NCBI GenBank assembly: GCA_019639115.1
Contig: JAHBSM010000010.1
Location: 1 to 64,000 of the forward strand
From: Acidobacteriota bacterium
Lineage (GTDB): Bacteria > Acidobacteriota > Blastocatellia > Pyrinomonadales > Pyrinomonadaceae
Length of the DNA: 64,000 nucleotides
Direction of reading: 5' to 3'
Positions 52,894-62,305 of this stretch are shown piece after piece. The position numbers and the translations under genes are program-made. The notes beneath the pieces were generated by a model. The model was not told where the DNA came from. It worked only from the letters and a program-made list of their open reading frames with translations, and did not search any database. The stretch's first letter is position 1; each line of letters starts with the position of its first letter.

Positions 52894-54285
52894 TCATTGG
52901 GCCCTTGAGGCCGGGGCCGCCGTCCTCGGTGGTGCAACGGGGCGCGGATAAACCACTTGGCTTTTGTTGCCTTCTTTATCGACCGCTCTGACGCCGAAGA
53001 AGAAATTGTCCTTTGACATTCCCGCCATTGTATAGGTAGTGACGTTGCCGACGGATCTCGATCCGGTCCACTCCGCCGCCGTCGTATCTCGCCATACGAT
53101 CTCGTAACCTGCGAGGTCTTGGTCGGTGTTGGCTTCCCACCGAAGCACGGTATCGTTGCTCAGGCCCTGCTGAAGTCCGACTCCCCGGGGCCTGGCGGGT
53201 GCTTTTGCGAGTGCTGCAAGTGCCGCGAGATTGACCCTGGCGACGTTGGCCGTGTATTCAAAATCGACATACTCCGGAGTATCGCCGTAGAACTTGCCAT
53301 TCTCGCTGCGGACATTCTGATGCTGGTGATCGTAGTCCTCGTCAGATTCTGTAAATCGCACGGCGGAGAAACCGCGCTCGACAAAAGGAATGTGGTCGCC
53401 CCCGCGGCCATAACGGTCGCGGCGATAGATCATCATCACTCCGAATCCTTTGAGATTACGATCGGCCTGCTCCTTGATGTACCTGGCAAGTTGCCGCGAC
53501 GGACTGTCGTTCTCGCCGCCGACGCTTCGCCGCGTCGATGCCTCTTGCTCCGTCTCGCTCGAAGGGACGCCTTCGCTGAAGACTCGCATTTTGTTACGGA
53601 ATGGAGATCGCTTTTGAGTCGTTACGCCGCCAACGATGTCGTTGGTGAACATGGCGTCGATGTTGACCTTGTTCTGTTTCGCCTGCTCAGCATAATACGC
53701 TGCACCGAGTAGTCCTTGTTCTTCGCCCGGCACGGCCATGAATACGATCGTCGCGTCGAATCTTCGCTTTGACATCACGCGCGCAAGTTCGATCGAGACG
53801 GCCGTCCCCGATGCGTCGTCGTTCGCTCCCGGTGCGTCACAAACGGCGTCGGTCGGAGACGAACACATCGAATCGTAATGGCCTGAAACAACATAGACAC
53901 GGTCGGGGTCTGACGTTCCGCGAAGGACCGCGAATACATTTGTCAACGTCGTTGGCTGCGGCACGCGAGGAGCGGCAGGTTGGACAAACGATTGCTTTTG
54001 CACGTCCAGGCAGCCGCCGCAGTCCGCACTGATCCTCTGGAACTCCGCATAGATCCAATCGCGTGCGGCACCAATTCCACGATTTGGGTCGTCCTGTTGA
54101 CTTAATGTGTTGCGTGTGCCGAATGAAACGAGCTTGCGGATGGTGGCCTCGATATTTTTAGCTGAGACCTCTTTGGCCATTTTTGCGATCTCCGGATCGG
54201 GCCGCGAGGCCACAGACTGCGGCAATGCCGCAGCGGAGATCAAAAGCAGAACCAGGGGCGCAAATACGATACAAAATGGTCGCAT
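52894..54285 (-). CDS. Exported M28-family zinc peptidase with fibronectin-like domain
   Basis: The ATG at 54285 gives 463 residues with a signal sequence (CIVFAPLVLLLISAAALPQ). The M28 domain has YVVSGHYDSMCSSPTDAVCDAPGANDDASGTAVSIELARVMSK (zinc His and Asp), MAVPGEEQGLLGAAYYAEQ (catalytic EE), FTNDIVGG (Asp), RRDRYGRGGDHIPFVERGFSAVRF (His). At the end, LRWEANTDQDLAGYEIVWRDTTAAEWTGSR is a fibronectin type III-like domain. It is an aminopeptidase-type enzyme for external peptides. It follows the anti-sigma gene and overlaps its neighbouring region on the same strand. Confidence 0.88.
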   Translation of the reverse strand: MRPFCIVFAPLVLLLISAAALPQSVASRPDPEIAKMAKEVSAKNIEATIRKLVSFGTRNTLSQQDDPNRGIGAARDWIYAEFQRISADCGGCLDVQKQSFVQPAAPRVPQPTTLTNVFAVLRGTSDPDRVYVVSGHYDSMCSSPTDAVCDAPGANDDASGTAVSIELARVMSKRRFDATIVFMAVPGEEQGLLGAAYYAEQAKQNKVNIDAMFTNDIVGGVTTQKRSPFRNKMRVFSEGVPSSETEQEASTRRSVGGENDSPSRQLARYIKEQADRNLKGFGVMMIYRRDRYGRGGDHIPFVERGFSAVRFTESDEDYDHQHQNVRSENGKFYGDTPEYVDFEYTANVARVNLAALAALAKAPARPRGVGLQQGLSNDTVLRWEANTDQDLAGYEIVWRDTTAAEWTGSRSVGNVTTYTMAGMSKDNFFFGVRAVDKEGNKSQVVYPRPVAPPRTAAPASRAQ

Positions 54286-54316
54286 ATATCCAGTGTTGAT
54301 GCTGTGAAGCTTTCGA

Positions 54317-55411
54317 TCACTGAATACGATACGATTTTTCCTTCCATACGACAACGACGACACCGCCAAGCTGTTCGGCGATCGAGCGGAGGCCGCTGTC
54401 GAGTTTTTGATATTCGTCAGTGCCTCGTCGGATATTTACCGTAGGCCGTCCTTTATAAGCATAGTCGTACCATGCGCCGTCGCGATTCTCGAACGATTTG
54501 CCGCCCACTCGGCGCGTAACGGCCATCTCGCCGTAGACATTGCCGATCTGGTTCGATTTCGTCTGAGCGGGGCCTGAGCGCACAGGGCCGCTGTTTGCAG
54601 GTGCGGGCGGCATATCGCGACGTGTCGATTGGGATCGTAGCGCTAGGTCGTCTGCTGCGAGATCTTCCTTTCTTTTAGCCGTCTCGGCCTTGTCGGCCGC
54701 AACGTCTTCCGCCGGTTTCGCTGCAGCCGGACGCGGCGGCTCAGGTGCGGCCCCGCCCGAGGCAGATACAGGCGGCGCAGCCTGCGGCTCGCGAGCGAGC
54801 AGCGGGGCGTCCTTGGCTGTATCTTCATCCGCAATGCCGGTCCTCTCTCGCGACGTTGGCAAAGAAGGAGACGCGTTGACAGAGACATTGCTCATCGCGC
54901 CGGGAGAAAGCTGTTTCTGCTCTGTTTCGCTATTTCCCGGTGCCGCATTGGCAGAGCTATTCGCAGATGCAGAGTAGCTACGGTCAGGCGCTTCGTTGAT
55001 CCGCGCCACGTCCGTTATCTCGACACGGTTCGAGATCCGATAGATCAAAATTCCGGCCAGGCCGATCACTAATACGCCCATCACCGCAACCGCGATCTGA
55101 CGAGCAAATAGTTTGCTGAACCATGGAACTTTAGATTCTACTTCCTCGACCGCGGGCGCGGCTGAAGCTTCATCGGCCGATCCCGCAAGCCTGATCGAGT
55201 CGGAGAGGGTCGTGCGGCAATGAGAACAATCCGACAAATGAGCGATGATCGCCTTGCGCGAAGCCGGCGGCAGGGCATTCTCCGAGAATGCCGCGATCAT
55301 ATCGGCGTCAACATGTTCGCCGACAGCGGCGGAACCGTCCGTCCGTCCGCCGTAACGTCGCAGTATCGCGTTCATCTCCTTGTCGAATTCCATTTCCATA
55401 ACCGGCCGCAA
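54317..55411 (-). CDS. Anti-sigma factor with zinc-finger and membrane helix
   Basis: This 364-residue protein begins with an acidic part and HVDADMIAAFSENALPPASRKAIIAHLSDCSHCRTTL, the H...CxxC zinc-binding anti-sigma (zf-HC2) motif. The membrane helix is IAVAVMGVLVIGLAGILIY near residue 113, followed by a long periplasmic region rich in Ala, Ser, Pro and Glu (about 135-280), and a folded end with VGGKSFENRDGAWYDYAYKGRPTVNIRRGTDEYQKLD. The gene is 43 bases after the sigma gene upstream, so it is its cognate regulator by position. The signal that releases the sigma factor is unknown. ATGs 12 and 18 bases inside the start are alternatives. Confidence 0.8.
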   Translation of the reverse strand: MRPVMEMEFDKEMNAILRRYGGRTDGSAAVGEHVDADMIAAFSENALPPASRKAIIAHLSDCSHCRTTLSDSIRLAGSADEASAAPAVEEVESKVPWFSKLFARQIAVAVMGVLVIGLAGILIYRISNRVEITDVARINEAPDRSYSASANSSANAAPGNSETEQKQLSPGAMSNVSVNASPSLPTSRERTGIADEDTAKDAPLLAREPQAAPPVSASGGAAPEPPRPAAAKPAEDVAADKAETAKRKEDLAADDLALRSQSTRRDMPPAPANSGPVRSGPAQTKSNQIGNVYGEMAVTRRVGGKSFENRDGAWYDYAYKGRPTVNIRRGTDEYQKLDSGLRSIAEQLGGVVVVVWKEKSYRIQ

Positions 55412-55454
55412 AAGGACAATTATTGTCTTAGATGGCCCTCATAAAAAAGAACGT

Positions 55455-56405
55455 TCAGAGCCAGTAATCTTGCAGCAATATCAAAAGCGCAAGTGTCGCC
55501 AGCATCGTTTCCAAGTCGATCCCAAGTCCAGCAGCGGTATCGCTTAGGTGTCTGCGGACCTCGCTGTCAGTCCATCCGTGTTTGTTCTTTAGCTCTTTCT
55601 CGACACCTTTTCGAATCTCGTCCTGCACACGCGTAAGCTTCCGGCTCGCGGTCGCTTCGTGATAGCCGAACGCCGCCGCGATATCCTTTAGCTTCAGATC
55701 GTCAAAATAATAGAGCTTCATTAACAACCGATCCTCAGCATCCAGCCGCCCGATCACTTCTTTCAGAGCATCGCTGATGTCGTCCGCCGAGCTTTGGTCG
55801 GAGACCATCGTCTCAGGGTCGTCGGTCGAAGAGGTAAGGCGGTCGATCCCTGACAAAGCCGCCTCGTTAGCTATCGCGTCGAACTCACGGTCCTCCTCGA
55901 TCTGGACAAAACGTGAACTCTTTCGGAACTGATCGACCGCAAGCTGTGAGACAACGGCTCTCAGCCAGCCAGCCAGTGAACCTCTGCCGGAATAATATGC
56001 GAGCTTGCTTTTCTTTTTTCCGTCTCTGTCGGTCCGCAGCCCGTAGAGTTCTGCCCAGATCGACGACGCAAGGTCGTCAGCGTCTTCTGGGTTGGACGCG
56101 ATCTTCCTTGCAGCGGACCTGACGGTCTGGTCAAAATTTGCAACGAGGTCTTCCCACGCTTTTTCGTCGCCTCGTTCGCAGGCCAATATCAAGCATAGGT
56201 CATCTGCTCTGATGCCTTCGATGAACTCGATTATATCGGCGTGTTCCGGGTTCTCGCCGCCGACGAAAAGATACTTTTCGACCGCGCCGGTGAGACGGGA
56301 GCGTATGGCCGGGACATCGAGTCCGCGAGCCTGTTCCGCACGAGCCAGAAGGTGTGCGGCGGCCTCGTCAATGGTCGGAAGATACTTGTCGGGCAGTGGG
56401 CTCAT
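55455..56405 (-). CDS. ECF-type sigma factor with N-terminal extension
   Basis: This 316-residue protein has region 2 (about 85-175: LACERGDEKAWEDLVANFDQTVRSAARKIASNPEDADDLASSIWAELYGLR and FSGRGSLAGWLRAVVSQLAVDQFRK-like WLRAVVSQLAVDQF) and region 4 (about 210-275: RLDAEDRLLMKLYYFDDLKLKDIAAAFGYHEATASRKLTRVQDEIRKGVEKEL). About 80 residues precede region 2, and about 40 follow region 4 with a hydrophobic C-terminal end (MLATLALLILLQDYWL), unusual for ECF factors. It should direct RNA polymerase to its own promoters and is controlled by the next gene. The target regulon is not visible. Confidence 0.85.
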   Translation of the reverse strand: MSPLPDKYLPTIDEAAAHLLARAEQARGLDVPAIRSRLTGAVEKYLFVGGENPEHADIIEFIEGIRADDLCLILACERGDEKAWEDLVANFDQTVRSAARKIASNPEDADDLASSIWAELYGLRTDRDGKKKSKLAYYSGRGSLAGWLRAVVSQLAVDQFRKSSRFVQIEEDREFDAIANEAALSGIDRLTSSTDDPETMVSDQSSADDISDALKEVIGRLDAEDRLLMKLYYFDDLKLKDIAAAFGYHEATASRKLTRVQDEIRKGVEKELKNKHGWTDSEVRRHLSDTAAGLGIDLETMLATLALLILLQDYWL

Positions 56406-56469
56406 GCCATTGTTCCGAAGATTCTAGCACCGATTGGATGTAAAAGTTATTTGCGGCAGTTGCGTGGGG

Positions 56470-57507
56470 TTATCTCAAGTGTTTCCTCAAAAAAGAAACG
56501 ATCTTGAAGCCGTCGATATAGACCCAGGGCTTTTCTCCGAGCGTATAGTGGCCGCATGGCAAGACGGTCTCTGAATGCTCTATACCGTATCGCCGAAGCG
56601 CGGCCATCGTCTCGATCGACAGATCGATCGGAAAGGTCAGGTCATAGCGGGTGTAAATATACCTTTGCGGCCGGGCAGGCTGTGAAGCGAGTTTTTGCAT
56701 ATACGCCATCGGCGAAATAGGGAGCCACATCTGCCTGAGTTCATCGAGCGAGACATTACCCTCCAACGCTTCGCGGACGTGATACGTAGAGAGGCCATTC
56801 CATACCACGTCCGAAAAATAGCCGGATACATGGTTGAATACGCCGGCATTGATATCCGGATCGTGGACGAACGCAAGAAACGCAGTACAGGAACCGATGC
56901 TGGTGCCGACAATTCCGATCCTTTGGTAGCCGCGTTCCTTGAGCCAGCGTACGCAGGACCTTGTATCGAGTACGGCTTGGCGAACCGATTGAAGCGTACG
57001 CCCGATATTGGGATAGACAAGATACTCAGCCCTTTCTAGTTCGGGTGGCATTCGCTCTTCGTGATAGGGCAAGGTCAGCCGCATCGCGGAGATGCCAAGA
57101 CGAGCAAAAAGCCTGCAAAGGTCGAAATAGGTGCCGGCTTTCGCGTTCCAGTGCGGCAGTACGATGACCGCCGATCCTTTACCGCTGCGAGCCGCAAAAT
57201 ATCGGGCCCTGACCGTGTTGTTCTCAACAGACGCGGTTTCGAGTGAGCTTGCCCACGAAACCGAAGACCCGGATCCCGGGTCGGCGTCCTCGGCCAAGTT
57301 GGCAACCGAGGCCTTTGCCGGCAAGGCGAAGAATTCATCGCTCGAATCGATCGCTTTGTTCGTGTATTCCGCAAAGAACGAACGCGGATCTGCCTCGCTG
57401 CCGGAGCCGCCGACGAATTCCGTGCCCCACCCGAACGGATTTACTACGCGGTTGTCGTTCAACATCGCGAAGTGCCGTTCGCGTTCGTGCATGTACCGTT
57501 TAAGCAT
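56470..57507 (-). CDS. Alpha/beta hydrolase (ABHD18-like)
   Basis: This 345-residue soluble protein has an alpha/beta hydrolase core: GSAVIVLPHWNAKAGTYFDLCRLFARLGISAMRLTLPYHEERMPPELERAEYLVYPNIGRTLQSVRQAVLDTRSCVRWLKERGYQRIGIVGTSIGSCTAFLAFVHDPDI. The nucleophile elbow is G-T-S-I-G. The catalytic Asp is likely in the YDLTF stretch and the His in LPCGHYTLGEKPW near the end. The pattern resembles ABHD18/DUF2048 proteins. It stands next to bshA, 37 bases downstream of it. Substrate unknown. Confidence 0.8.
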   Translation of the reverse strand: MLKRYMHERERHFAMLNDNRVVNPFGWGTEFVGGSGSEADPRSFFAEYTNKAIDSSDEFFALPAKASVANLAEDADPGSGSSVSWASSLETASVENNTVRARYFAARSGKGSAVIVLPHWNAKAGTYFDLCRLFARLGISAMRLTLPYHEERMPPELERAEYLVYPNIGRTLQSVRQAVLDTRSCVRWLKERGYQRIGIVGTSIGSCTAFLAFVHDPDINAGVFNHVSGYFSDVVWNGLSTYHVREALEGNVSLDELRQMWLPISPMAYMQKLASQPARPQRYIYTRYDLTFPIDLSIETMAALRRYGIEHSETVLPCGHYTLGEKPWVYIDGFKIVSFLRKHLR

Positions 57508-57543
57508 TTATGGGGCTTTGATCAATGCGGCCCGCGTTCGCTC

Positions 57544-58686
57544 TCAAGCAGCGGCGGCGGCTGAGCGTTCGATGATCCTTTCGTAATAAGCGATATATTG
57601 CGGGATGATCTTCTGCGTAGAATACCTTGAGATAGCCAGTTCGCGGCCTTTTTCTCCGAAGCTTCGCCTGAGGTCCTCGTCGCTTAAGAGCGTGGCCGCA
57701 TCCGAACTCATCTTTTCTATGTCTCCGATGTCGCTGAGAAATCCGGTCTCGCCGTCGTTCACAACCTCAGGAATGCCGCCGATGCGGGTTGCGATCACAG
57801 GCACTTCGCACGCCTGGGCTTCGAGGGCCGCAAGTCCAAAAGACTCTAGCTCCGAAGGTAATAGAAAAATGTCAGCTACGCCCAGATAGTCTGCGATGTT
57901 TGCCTGTTTGCCGACGTAAATAACACTGCCATTCATCCCGAGCTGCTCGCCGCGGTAACGGACCGCCGAGAGTTCCGGGCCGTCGCCAACCATCACGAGT
58001 CTGGCGTCGGTGCCGCCGTTCCTGAGCCGCGCCAGGATCTCGATGCAATCAACAGGACGTTTCACGTGGCGGAAATTTGATACGTGCACGAGCAGCCTTT
58101 CGCCGTTCGGTGCGAGTTCGTTCTTCAGCGGCGATTCCGGCGTGCGTAGATAGTATTTGCCGCAAATGAAATTAGGGATCACTTCGATCTCGTCAAAATC
58201 GAATGTCTCGATCGTCGCCTGCTTCAGGAACTTCGAAACGGCCGTAACGCCGTCAGACTGCTGAAGCCCGTAACGCGTGATCGGCAGATAGCTCCGGTCC
58301 GCACCGACGAGCGTGATATCAGTGCCATGGAGCGTAGTTATCACGGGCACATAACGTTTCTGTTTGATCGATTCGCGGGCCAGGATCGCCGAGATCGAGT
58401 GGGGAATGGCGTAGTGAACGTGCAGCAGATCCAGCTTCTCGGCACGTGCTACGGTGGCCATTTTCGTCGCCAAGGCCAGATCGTAGGGCTGATGTTCGAA
58501 AAGCGGATACGACATCATCTCGACCTCGTGGAAATGGATCCGGTCGCTCAGTTCGGTCAGCCTGGTAGGTAGAAAGGACGATATAAAATGCACATTATGC
58601 CCACGCTCAGCCAATTCCCTGCCGAGTTCGGAGCCTACGATCCCGCTGCCGCCGTAGGTTGGATAAACTGTGATCCCGATATTCAT
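57544..58686 (-). CDS. bshA: N-acetyl-alpha-D-glucosaminyl L-malate synthase
   Basis: The ATG at 58686 gives 380 residues. This GT4-family enzyme makes the first intermediate of bacillithiol from UDP-GlcNAc and L-malate. It begins MNIGITVYPTYGGSGIVGSELGRELAERGHNVHFISS, followed by DLLHVHYAIPHSISAILARE, VITTLHGTDITLVGADRSYLPITRYGLQQSDGVTAVSKFLKQ, IEVIPNFI, LVHVSNFRHVKRPVDCIEILARL and FLLPSELESFGLAALEAQACEVPVIATRIGGIPEVV. The length and the TLHGTDITLVG block are typical of BshA. bshB and bshC are not in the window. Confidence 0.94.
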   Translation of the reverse strand: MNIGITVYPTYGGSGIVGSELGRELAERGHNVHFISSFLPTRLTELSDRIHFHEVEMMSYPLFEHQPYDLALATKMATVARAEKLDLLHVHYAIPHSISAILARESIKQKRYVPVITTLHGTDITLVGADRSYLPITRYGLQQSDGVTAVSKFLKQATIETFDFDEIEVIPNFICGKYYLRTPESPLKNELAPNGERLLVHVSNFRHVKRPVDCIEILARLRNGGTDARLVMVGDGPELSAVRYRGEQLGMNGSVIYVGKQANIADYLGVADIFLLPSELESFGLAALEAQACEVPVIATRIGGIPEVVNDGETGFLSDIGDIEKMSSDAATLLSDEDLRRSFGEKGRELAISRYSTQKIIPQYIAYYERIIERSAAAAA

Positions 58687-58739
58687 TTTGAACGACGCCG
58701 CAAACCGATATCGTAACACATAATGTTACAAATGACGGG

Positions 58740-60065
58740 TCATAGATAGCTTCGGAGTAGTGCCGCCCAAATGAAGATCACGGCAGGAAGACATGACCTG
58801 GCCTGCGGCCCCGCAGGTGCGGTGATCTCAGCGGTCTGATCTGTTTCGATCGGATCGGCCGAGGCAACTATCTTTGGCTCAGTGCCCTTCAATCGAACGA
58901 GATAGACCACGCCCTTATTGTCGTCGGAGAAAAGAAATGAAGACGCGTCGATCTTCATAATGTCGCACGGGCGGCCGTTGACCACGCCTTTATTCAGAAA
59001 TCCCGTAATGAAATTCTCATTGCGATCGCCCTTTCGCATCAGAACGATCTGATAGCCATGGCCAATGGCTTTGTTGGTTGACCCGTGAAGAGCGACGAGA
59101 AATCCGTCACGGATGACCTCAGGAGCGTCCGGGTCGTTAAAGTAATCAAATCCGAGAGCCGAAGAATGTGCAGGAAAAAAGGCATATGGAGCAGGCACAC
59201 CAGTGCATTGACCCGGTCGCTTGAAGCCCGGATCGGCGAAGATCTTCCCATTAGATGAGTGGCAATACGGCCAACCGTAGTCGGTTCCTTCCTTGAGTGC
59301 GTAGAACGTTTCGTCAGGTTTCTGAAGGCCGAGATGGTCGCTGCCTTGATTAGTCGCGAACACGTATCTCCCGATCGCCCGCATTCCGACGGCATTACGG
59401 AGCCCGCGGGCGAATTCACGCTGGTCTGTGCCGTCAGGATTCATCGAGATGATGCTGGCCCTGACCTTTTCCTTTTCGACGCAGGCGTTGCACGATGAGC
59501 CGACTGACACATAAAGCCGCCCTTCGGGTGAGAATGAGATCGTTCTGGTCAGGTGCCATCCGCCATATTTATACGAGAGCCCGTAATCAGGAAATGTGGC
59601 AAGGACCTCAGGACGAGTGTCAGACGGCTTGGTCTCGCCTCGCGTAAATCGCCTGCGGGTGAGTTGATGGGTCTCGGCCAGATAAAACCATTCCCGACCG
59701 TTGTTGTCAGTGTAGAATTGACAGCTGTTCGGGTTGCGGAGGCCGGTCATATATGGGATCACGCGAGCGAATTTACCGGTTCTCTCGTTCCAGCCGTCGA
59801 GGATATAGACCGAACCTTTCTTGTTGTCGGTCAGGTCATACATGTCGGTGACAAAGATGCGGCCGTCCGGCGATCTGGCGAAGAATCGGACACGTTTGAG
59901 CCCTTCGGCTGCTGGTATCAGTTCGAAGCCGTCCGCGACGTTCAGCGTAAATGTGCGGCCGTCCTTTGTCGCGATACGTTGCGGTACAAGGCGCAGTTGT
60001 GCCGCGGTCGGAATCGTTGTGGTCAAAAAGATCAGGGCTGCGACCGGTAAAAATAGCCTTTTCAT
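58740..60065 (-). CDS. PQQ-type sugar (sorbosone-like) dehydrogenase
   Basis: This 441-residue exported protein has a signal sequence (VAALIFLTTTIPTAAQ) and a beta-propeller of the glucose/sorbosone dehydrogenase family: FELIPAAEGLKRVRFFARSPDGRIFVTDMYD, WHLTRTISFSPEGRLYVSVGSSCNACVE, FARGLRNAVGMRAIG, FATNQGSDHLG, TDYGWPYCHSSNGKI, FFPAHSSALGFDYF, GFLVALHGSTN. The conserved RNAVG and DYGWPYC motifs are present; a second cysteine pair may form a disulfide. Some family members have no PQQ activity, so the cofactor is not certain. The C-terminus ends with a hydrophobic stretch (CLPAVIFIWAALLRSYL) that may anchor it. Confidence 0.85.
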   Translation of the reverse strand: MKRLFLPVAALIFLTTTIPTAAQLRLVPQRIATKDGRTFTLNVADGFELIPAAEGLKRVRFFARSPDGRIFVTDMYDLTDNKKGSVYILDGWNERTGKFARVIPYMTGLRNPNSCQFYTDNNGREWFYLAETHQLTRRRFTRGETKPSDTRPEVLATFPDYGLSYKYGGWHLTRTISFSPEGRLYVSVGSSCNACVEKEKVRASIISMNPDGTDQREFARGLRNAVGMRAIGRYVFATNQGSDHLGLQKPDETFYALKEGTDYGWPYCHSSNGKIFADPGFKRPGQCTGVPAPYAFFPAHSSALGFDYFNDPDAPEVIRDGFLVALHGSTNKAIGHGYQIVLMRKGDRNENFITGFLNKGVVNGRPCDIMKIDASSFLFSDDNKGVVYLVRLKGTEPKIVASADPIETDQTAEITAPAGPQARSCLPAVIFIWAALLRSYL

Positions 60066-60109
60066 ATATTTCGTGATATTCGTTTAATCCGATCCGGTAG
60101 GCAAGACTT

Positions 60110-60982
60110 ATGGATATCGAACGATTCCTCGTAAAAGAGGGCAAAAAACTCGACCTTCGCGACCACCCGACAGACCACTCGGGAGATTATAGCGATAAAG
60201 ATGCGGCGGCAAAAGACCTGACCGCTAACATCGAACGCATGAGCGAACTTCAGGACATTCTATATGCTCAGGACGTTTATTCGCTGCTTGTCGTGTTCCA
60301 GGCGATGGACGCTGCGGGCAAGGACGGCGTCATCAAGCACGTAATGTCCGGCGTCAATCCGCAGGGCGTTTCGGTGGTCTCGTTCAAGGTGCCATCGGCC
60401 GAGGAAATGGATCACGATTATCTCTGGCGGTGTCAGAGATCACTTCCGGAACGAGGCCGCATCGGTATATTCAATCGTTCTCATTACGAGGAGGTGCTGG
60501 TCGTTCGCGTTCATAAAGGCATACTCCAGGCTCAGCAGCTGCCATCGGAGATCAAGGCGGATAATGACATCTGGGAGAAACGGTTCAAACACATACGTGA
60601 TTGGGAGAGCCATTTGTATGAGAACGGCACCAGGGTCATAAAGTTCTTCTTAAACGTGTCTCGCAATGAGCAGAAAAAGCGTTTCCTCGAACGTATCTCA
60701 GAACCGGAGAAGAATTGGAAGTTCTCGATGGGCGACGTTAAGGAACGCACATACTGGACCGATTATATGAAGGCGTATGCGGAGGCGATCGAATCGACAT
60801 CGACAAAGGAGGCGCCTTGGTACATTATCCCGGCTGACAAGAAATGGTTCACACGGCTTGCCGTGTCAGAGGTTATCGTAAAGACTCTCGAGGCTCTGGA
60901 TCTCAAGTATCCGGTGCTTTCCGAGGAGCGAAAGGCCGAATTGGTTCAGGCTCGCACTTTGCTTGAGGCCGAGAGTGAATGA
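60110..60982 (+). CDS. ppk2: Polyphosphate kinase 2 family protein
   Basis: This 290-residue cytosolic enzyme transfers phosphate between polyphosphate and nucleotides. The Walker-type motif is LVVFQAMDAAGKDGVIKHVMSGVNPQGVSVVSFKVPSAEEMDHDYLWRCQRSLPERGRIGIFNRSHYEEVLVVRVH, with the conserved DAAGKDG and FNRSHYEEV. KRWKHIRDWE-like WEKRFKHIRDWE and RNEQKKRFLERISEPEKNWKFS follow. This is the class of PPK2 proteins of about 300 residues (single domain). It is transcribed from its own region, 44 bases from the divergent PQQ gene. Confidence 0.93.
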   Translation: MDIERFLVKEGKKLDLRDHPTDHSGDYSDKDAAAKDLTANIERMSELQDILYAQDVYSLLVVFQAMDAAGKDGVIKHVMSGVNPQGVSVVSFKVPSAEEMDHDYLWRCQRSLPERGRIGIFNRSHYEEVLVVRVHKGILQAQQLPSEIKADNDIWEKRFKHIRDWESHLYENGTRVIKFFLNVSRNEQKKRFLERISEPEKNWKFSMGDVKERTYWTDYMKAYAEAIESTSTKEAPWYIIPADKKWFTRLAVSEVIVKTLEALDLKYPVLSEERKAELVQARTLLEAESE

Positions 60983-61033
60983 TCGAAGCCGCCGTGATCC
61001 GATGCCGGCACTTGAGAGTTATAATCTTTGGAT

Positions 61034-62269
61034 ATGTCGATGAACGACACTTCATTTCCCAGAGCGAAAATAAAAGTTCTCCTGCTTGAGAATATTGCCG
61101 ACTCGGCCGCCGAAGAACTGCGTTCGGCCGGTTACGTCAATATAGAAAGGGTCGGGGGAGCATTGACCGAGCAGGAATTGGCCCGAGCCGTCAAAGGTGT
61201 ACACCTCCTCGGCATTCGGTCAAAGACGAGGGTCACTCCCCGCGTTATCCAAAACGCGGACAAACTGTTGGGTATCGGTGCGTTCTGCATCGGCGTGAAT
61301 CAAATAGACCTTGCCGCCGCAACTGAGAGGGGCGTTGCCGTTTTCAATGCTCCTCATGCTAACACTCGATCGGTCGCAGAACTCGTCATCGGGCTTTCCG
61401 TGATGTTGATACGACGCATCACTGACAAAAATGCCGCTGCCCATAGAGGGGAATGGCTCAAAGAGGCTAAAGGGTCCTTTGAGTTGCGAGGCAAAACGCT
61501 CGGGATAATCGGCTATGGCAACATCGGGTCACAGGTCTCGATACTGGCCGAATCAATGGGAATGCAGGTCATCTATTTCGACATAGCTACCAAATTGCCG
61601 CATGGCAACGCGAAGCAGGTACGCGACCTTCGAGACCTGCTAAAGCGGTCTCACATAGTTACGCTCCATGTGCCTTCGCACCCTACCACCCGCAATATGA
61701 TCAACGCCGAGACGCTGCGATCGATGCGGAAAGGCGCGATCCTGATAAACCACAGCCGCGGGGACGTGGTGGATATCGAGGCGCTCCGCAGATCTCTGGT
61801 CACGGGGCGGCTCGGCGGCGCGGCGATCGACGTATTTCCCGAAGAGCCCGAAAAGAATGGCGATCCATTCACCTCTGAGCTTCAAGGATTGCCGAACGTG
61901 ATATTGACCCCTCATATCGGTGGCTCAACGGAAGAGGCGCAAGCGAACATCGGGCTCGATGTGACAGCAAAACTTATCAAATATCTGGACTTTGGCACCT
62001 CGGAAGGTTCTCATTCGGTCCCGCCTGTGAGTTTGCCGCCGCAAGCCGGCACCCATCGAATACTGCATATTCATCGGAACATTCCGGGCGTACTTGGCGA
62101 AATGAACTCGAAGCTGTCCAAGAAAGGAATAAATATCGTAGGGCAGTATCTCAATACTAACGCTGAGATCGGCTATGTGATCTTGGACATCGAATCCAAA
62201 CTGTCGCGGCAGGCCTTTGACCTGTTGAAAGATGTAGCCGGTACGGTGAAATTGCGAATGGTCTACTAA
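61034..62269 (+). CDS. serA: D-3-phosphoglycerate dehydrogenase with ACT domain
   Basis: The ATG at 61034 gives 411 residues; a TTG at 61028 or ATG at 61040 are possible. The enzyme starts serine synthesis. The NAD fold has GIIGYGNIGSQVSILAESMGMQVIYFD; the catalytic residues are in GIRSKTRVT and INHSRGDVVDIEAL (Arg), DVFPEEPEKNGDPF (Glu) and LTPHIGGSTEEAQANIGLDV (His). The C-terminal ACT domain (about 345-411) reads RILHIHRNIPGVLGEMNSKLSKKGINIVGQYLNT, giving feedback control by serine as in the E. coli enzyme. The length matches that class. It follows ppk2 by 50 bases. Confidence 0.95.
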   Translation: MSMNDTSFPRAKIKVLLLENIADSAAEELRSAGYVNIERVGGALTEQELARAVKGVHLLGIRSKTRVTPRVIQNADKLLGIGAFCIGVNQIDLAAATERGVAVFNAPHANTRSVAELVIGLSVMLIRRITDKNAAAHRGEWLKEAKGSFELRGKTLGIIGYGNIGSQVSILAESMGMQVIYFDIATKLPHGNAKQVRDLRDLLKRSHIVTLHVPSHPTTRNMINAETLRSMRKGAILINHSRGDVVDIEALRRSLVTGRLGGAAIDVFPEEPEKNGDPFTSELQGLPNVILTPHIGGSTEEAQANIGLDVTAKLIKYLDFGTSEGSHSVPPVSLPPQAGTHRILHIHRNIPGVLGEMNSKLSKKGINIVGQYLNTNAEIGYVILDIESKLSRQAFDLLKDVAGTVKLRMVY

Positions 62270-62305
62270 TGGCGTTCGTGTCGATGGTCCCCGAGGTGCT
62301 GCCTT

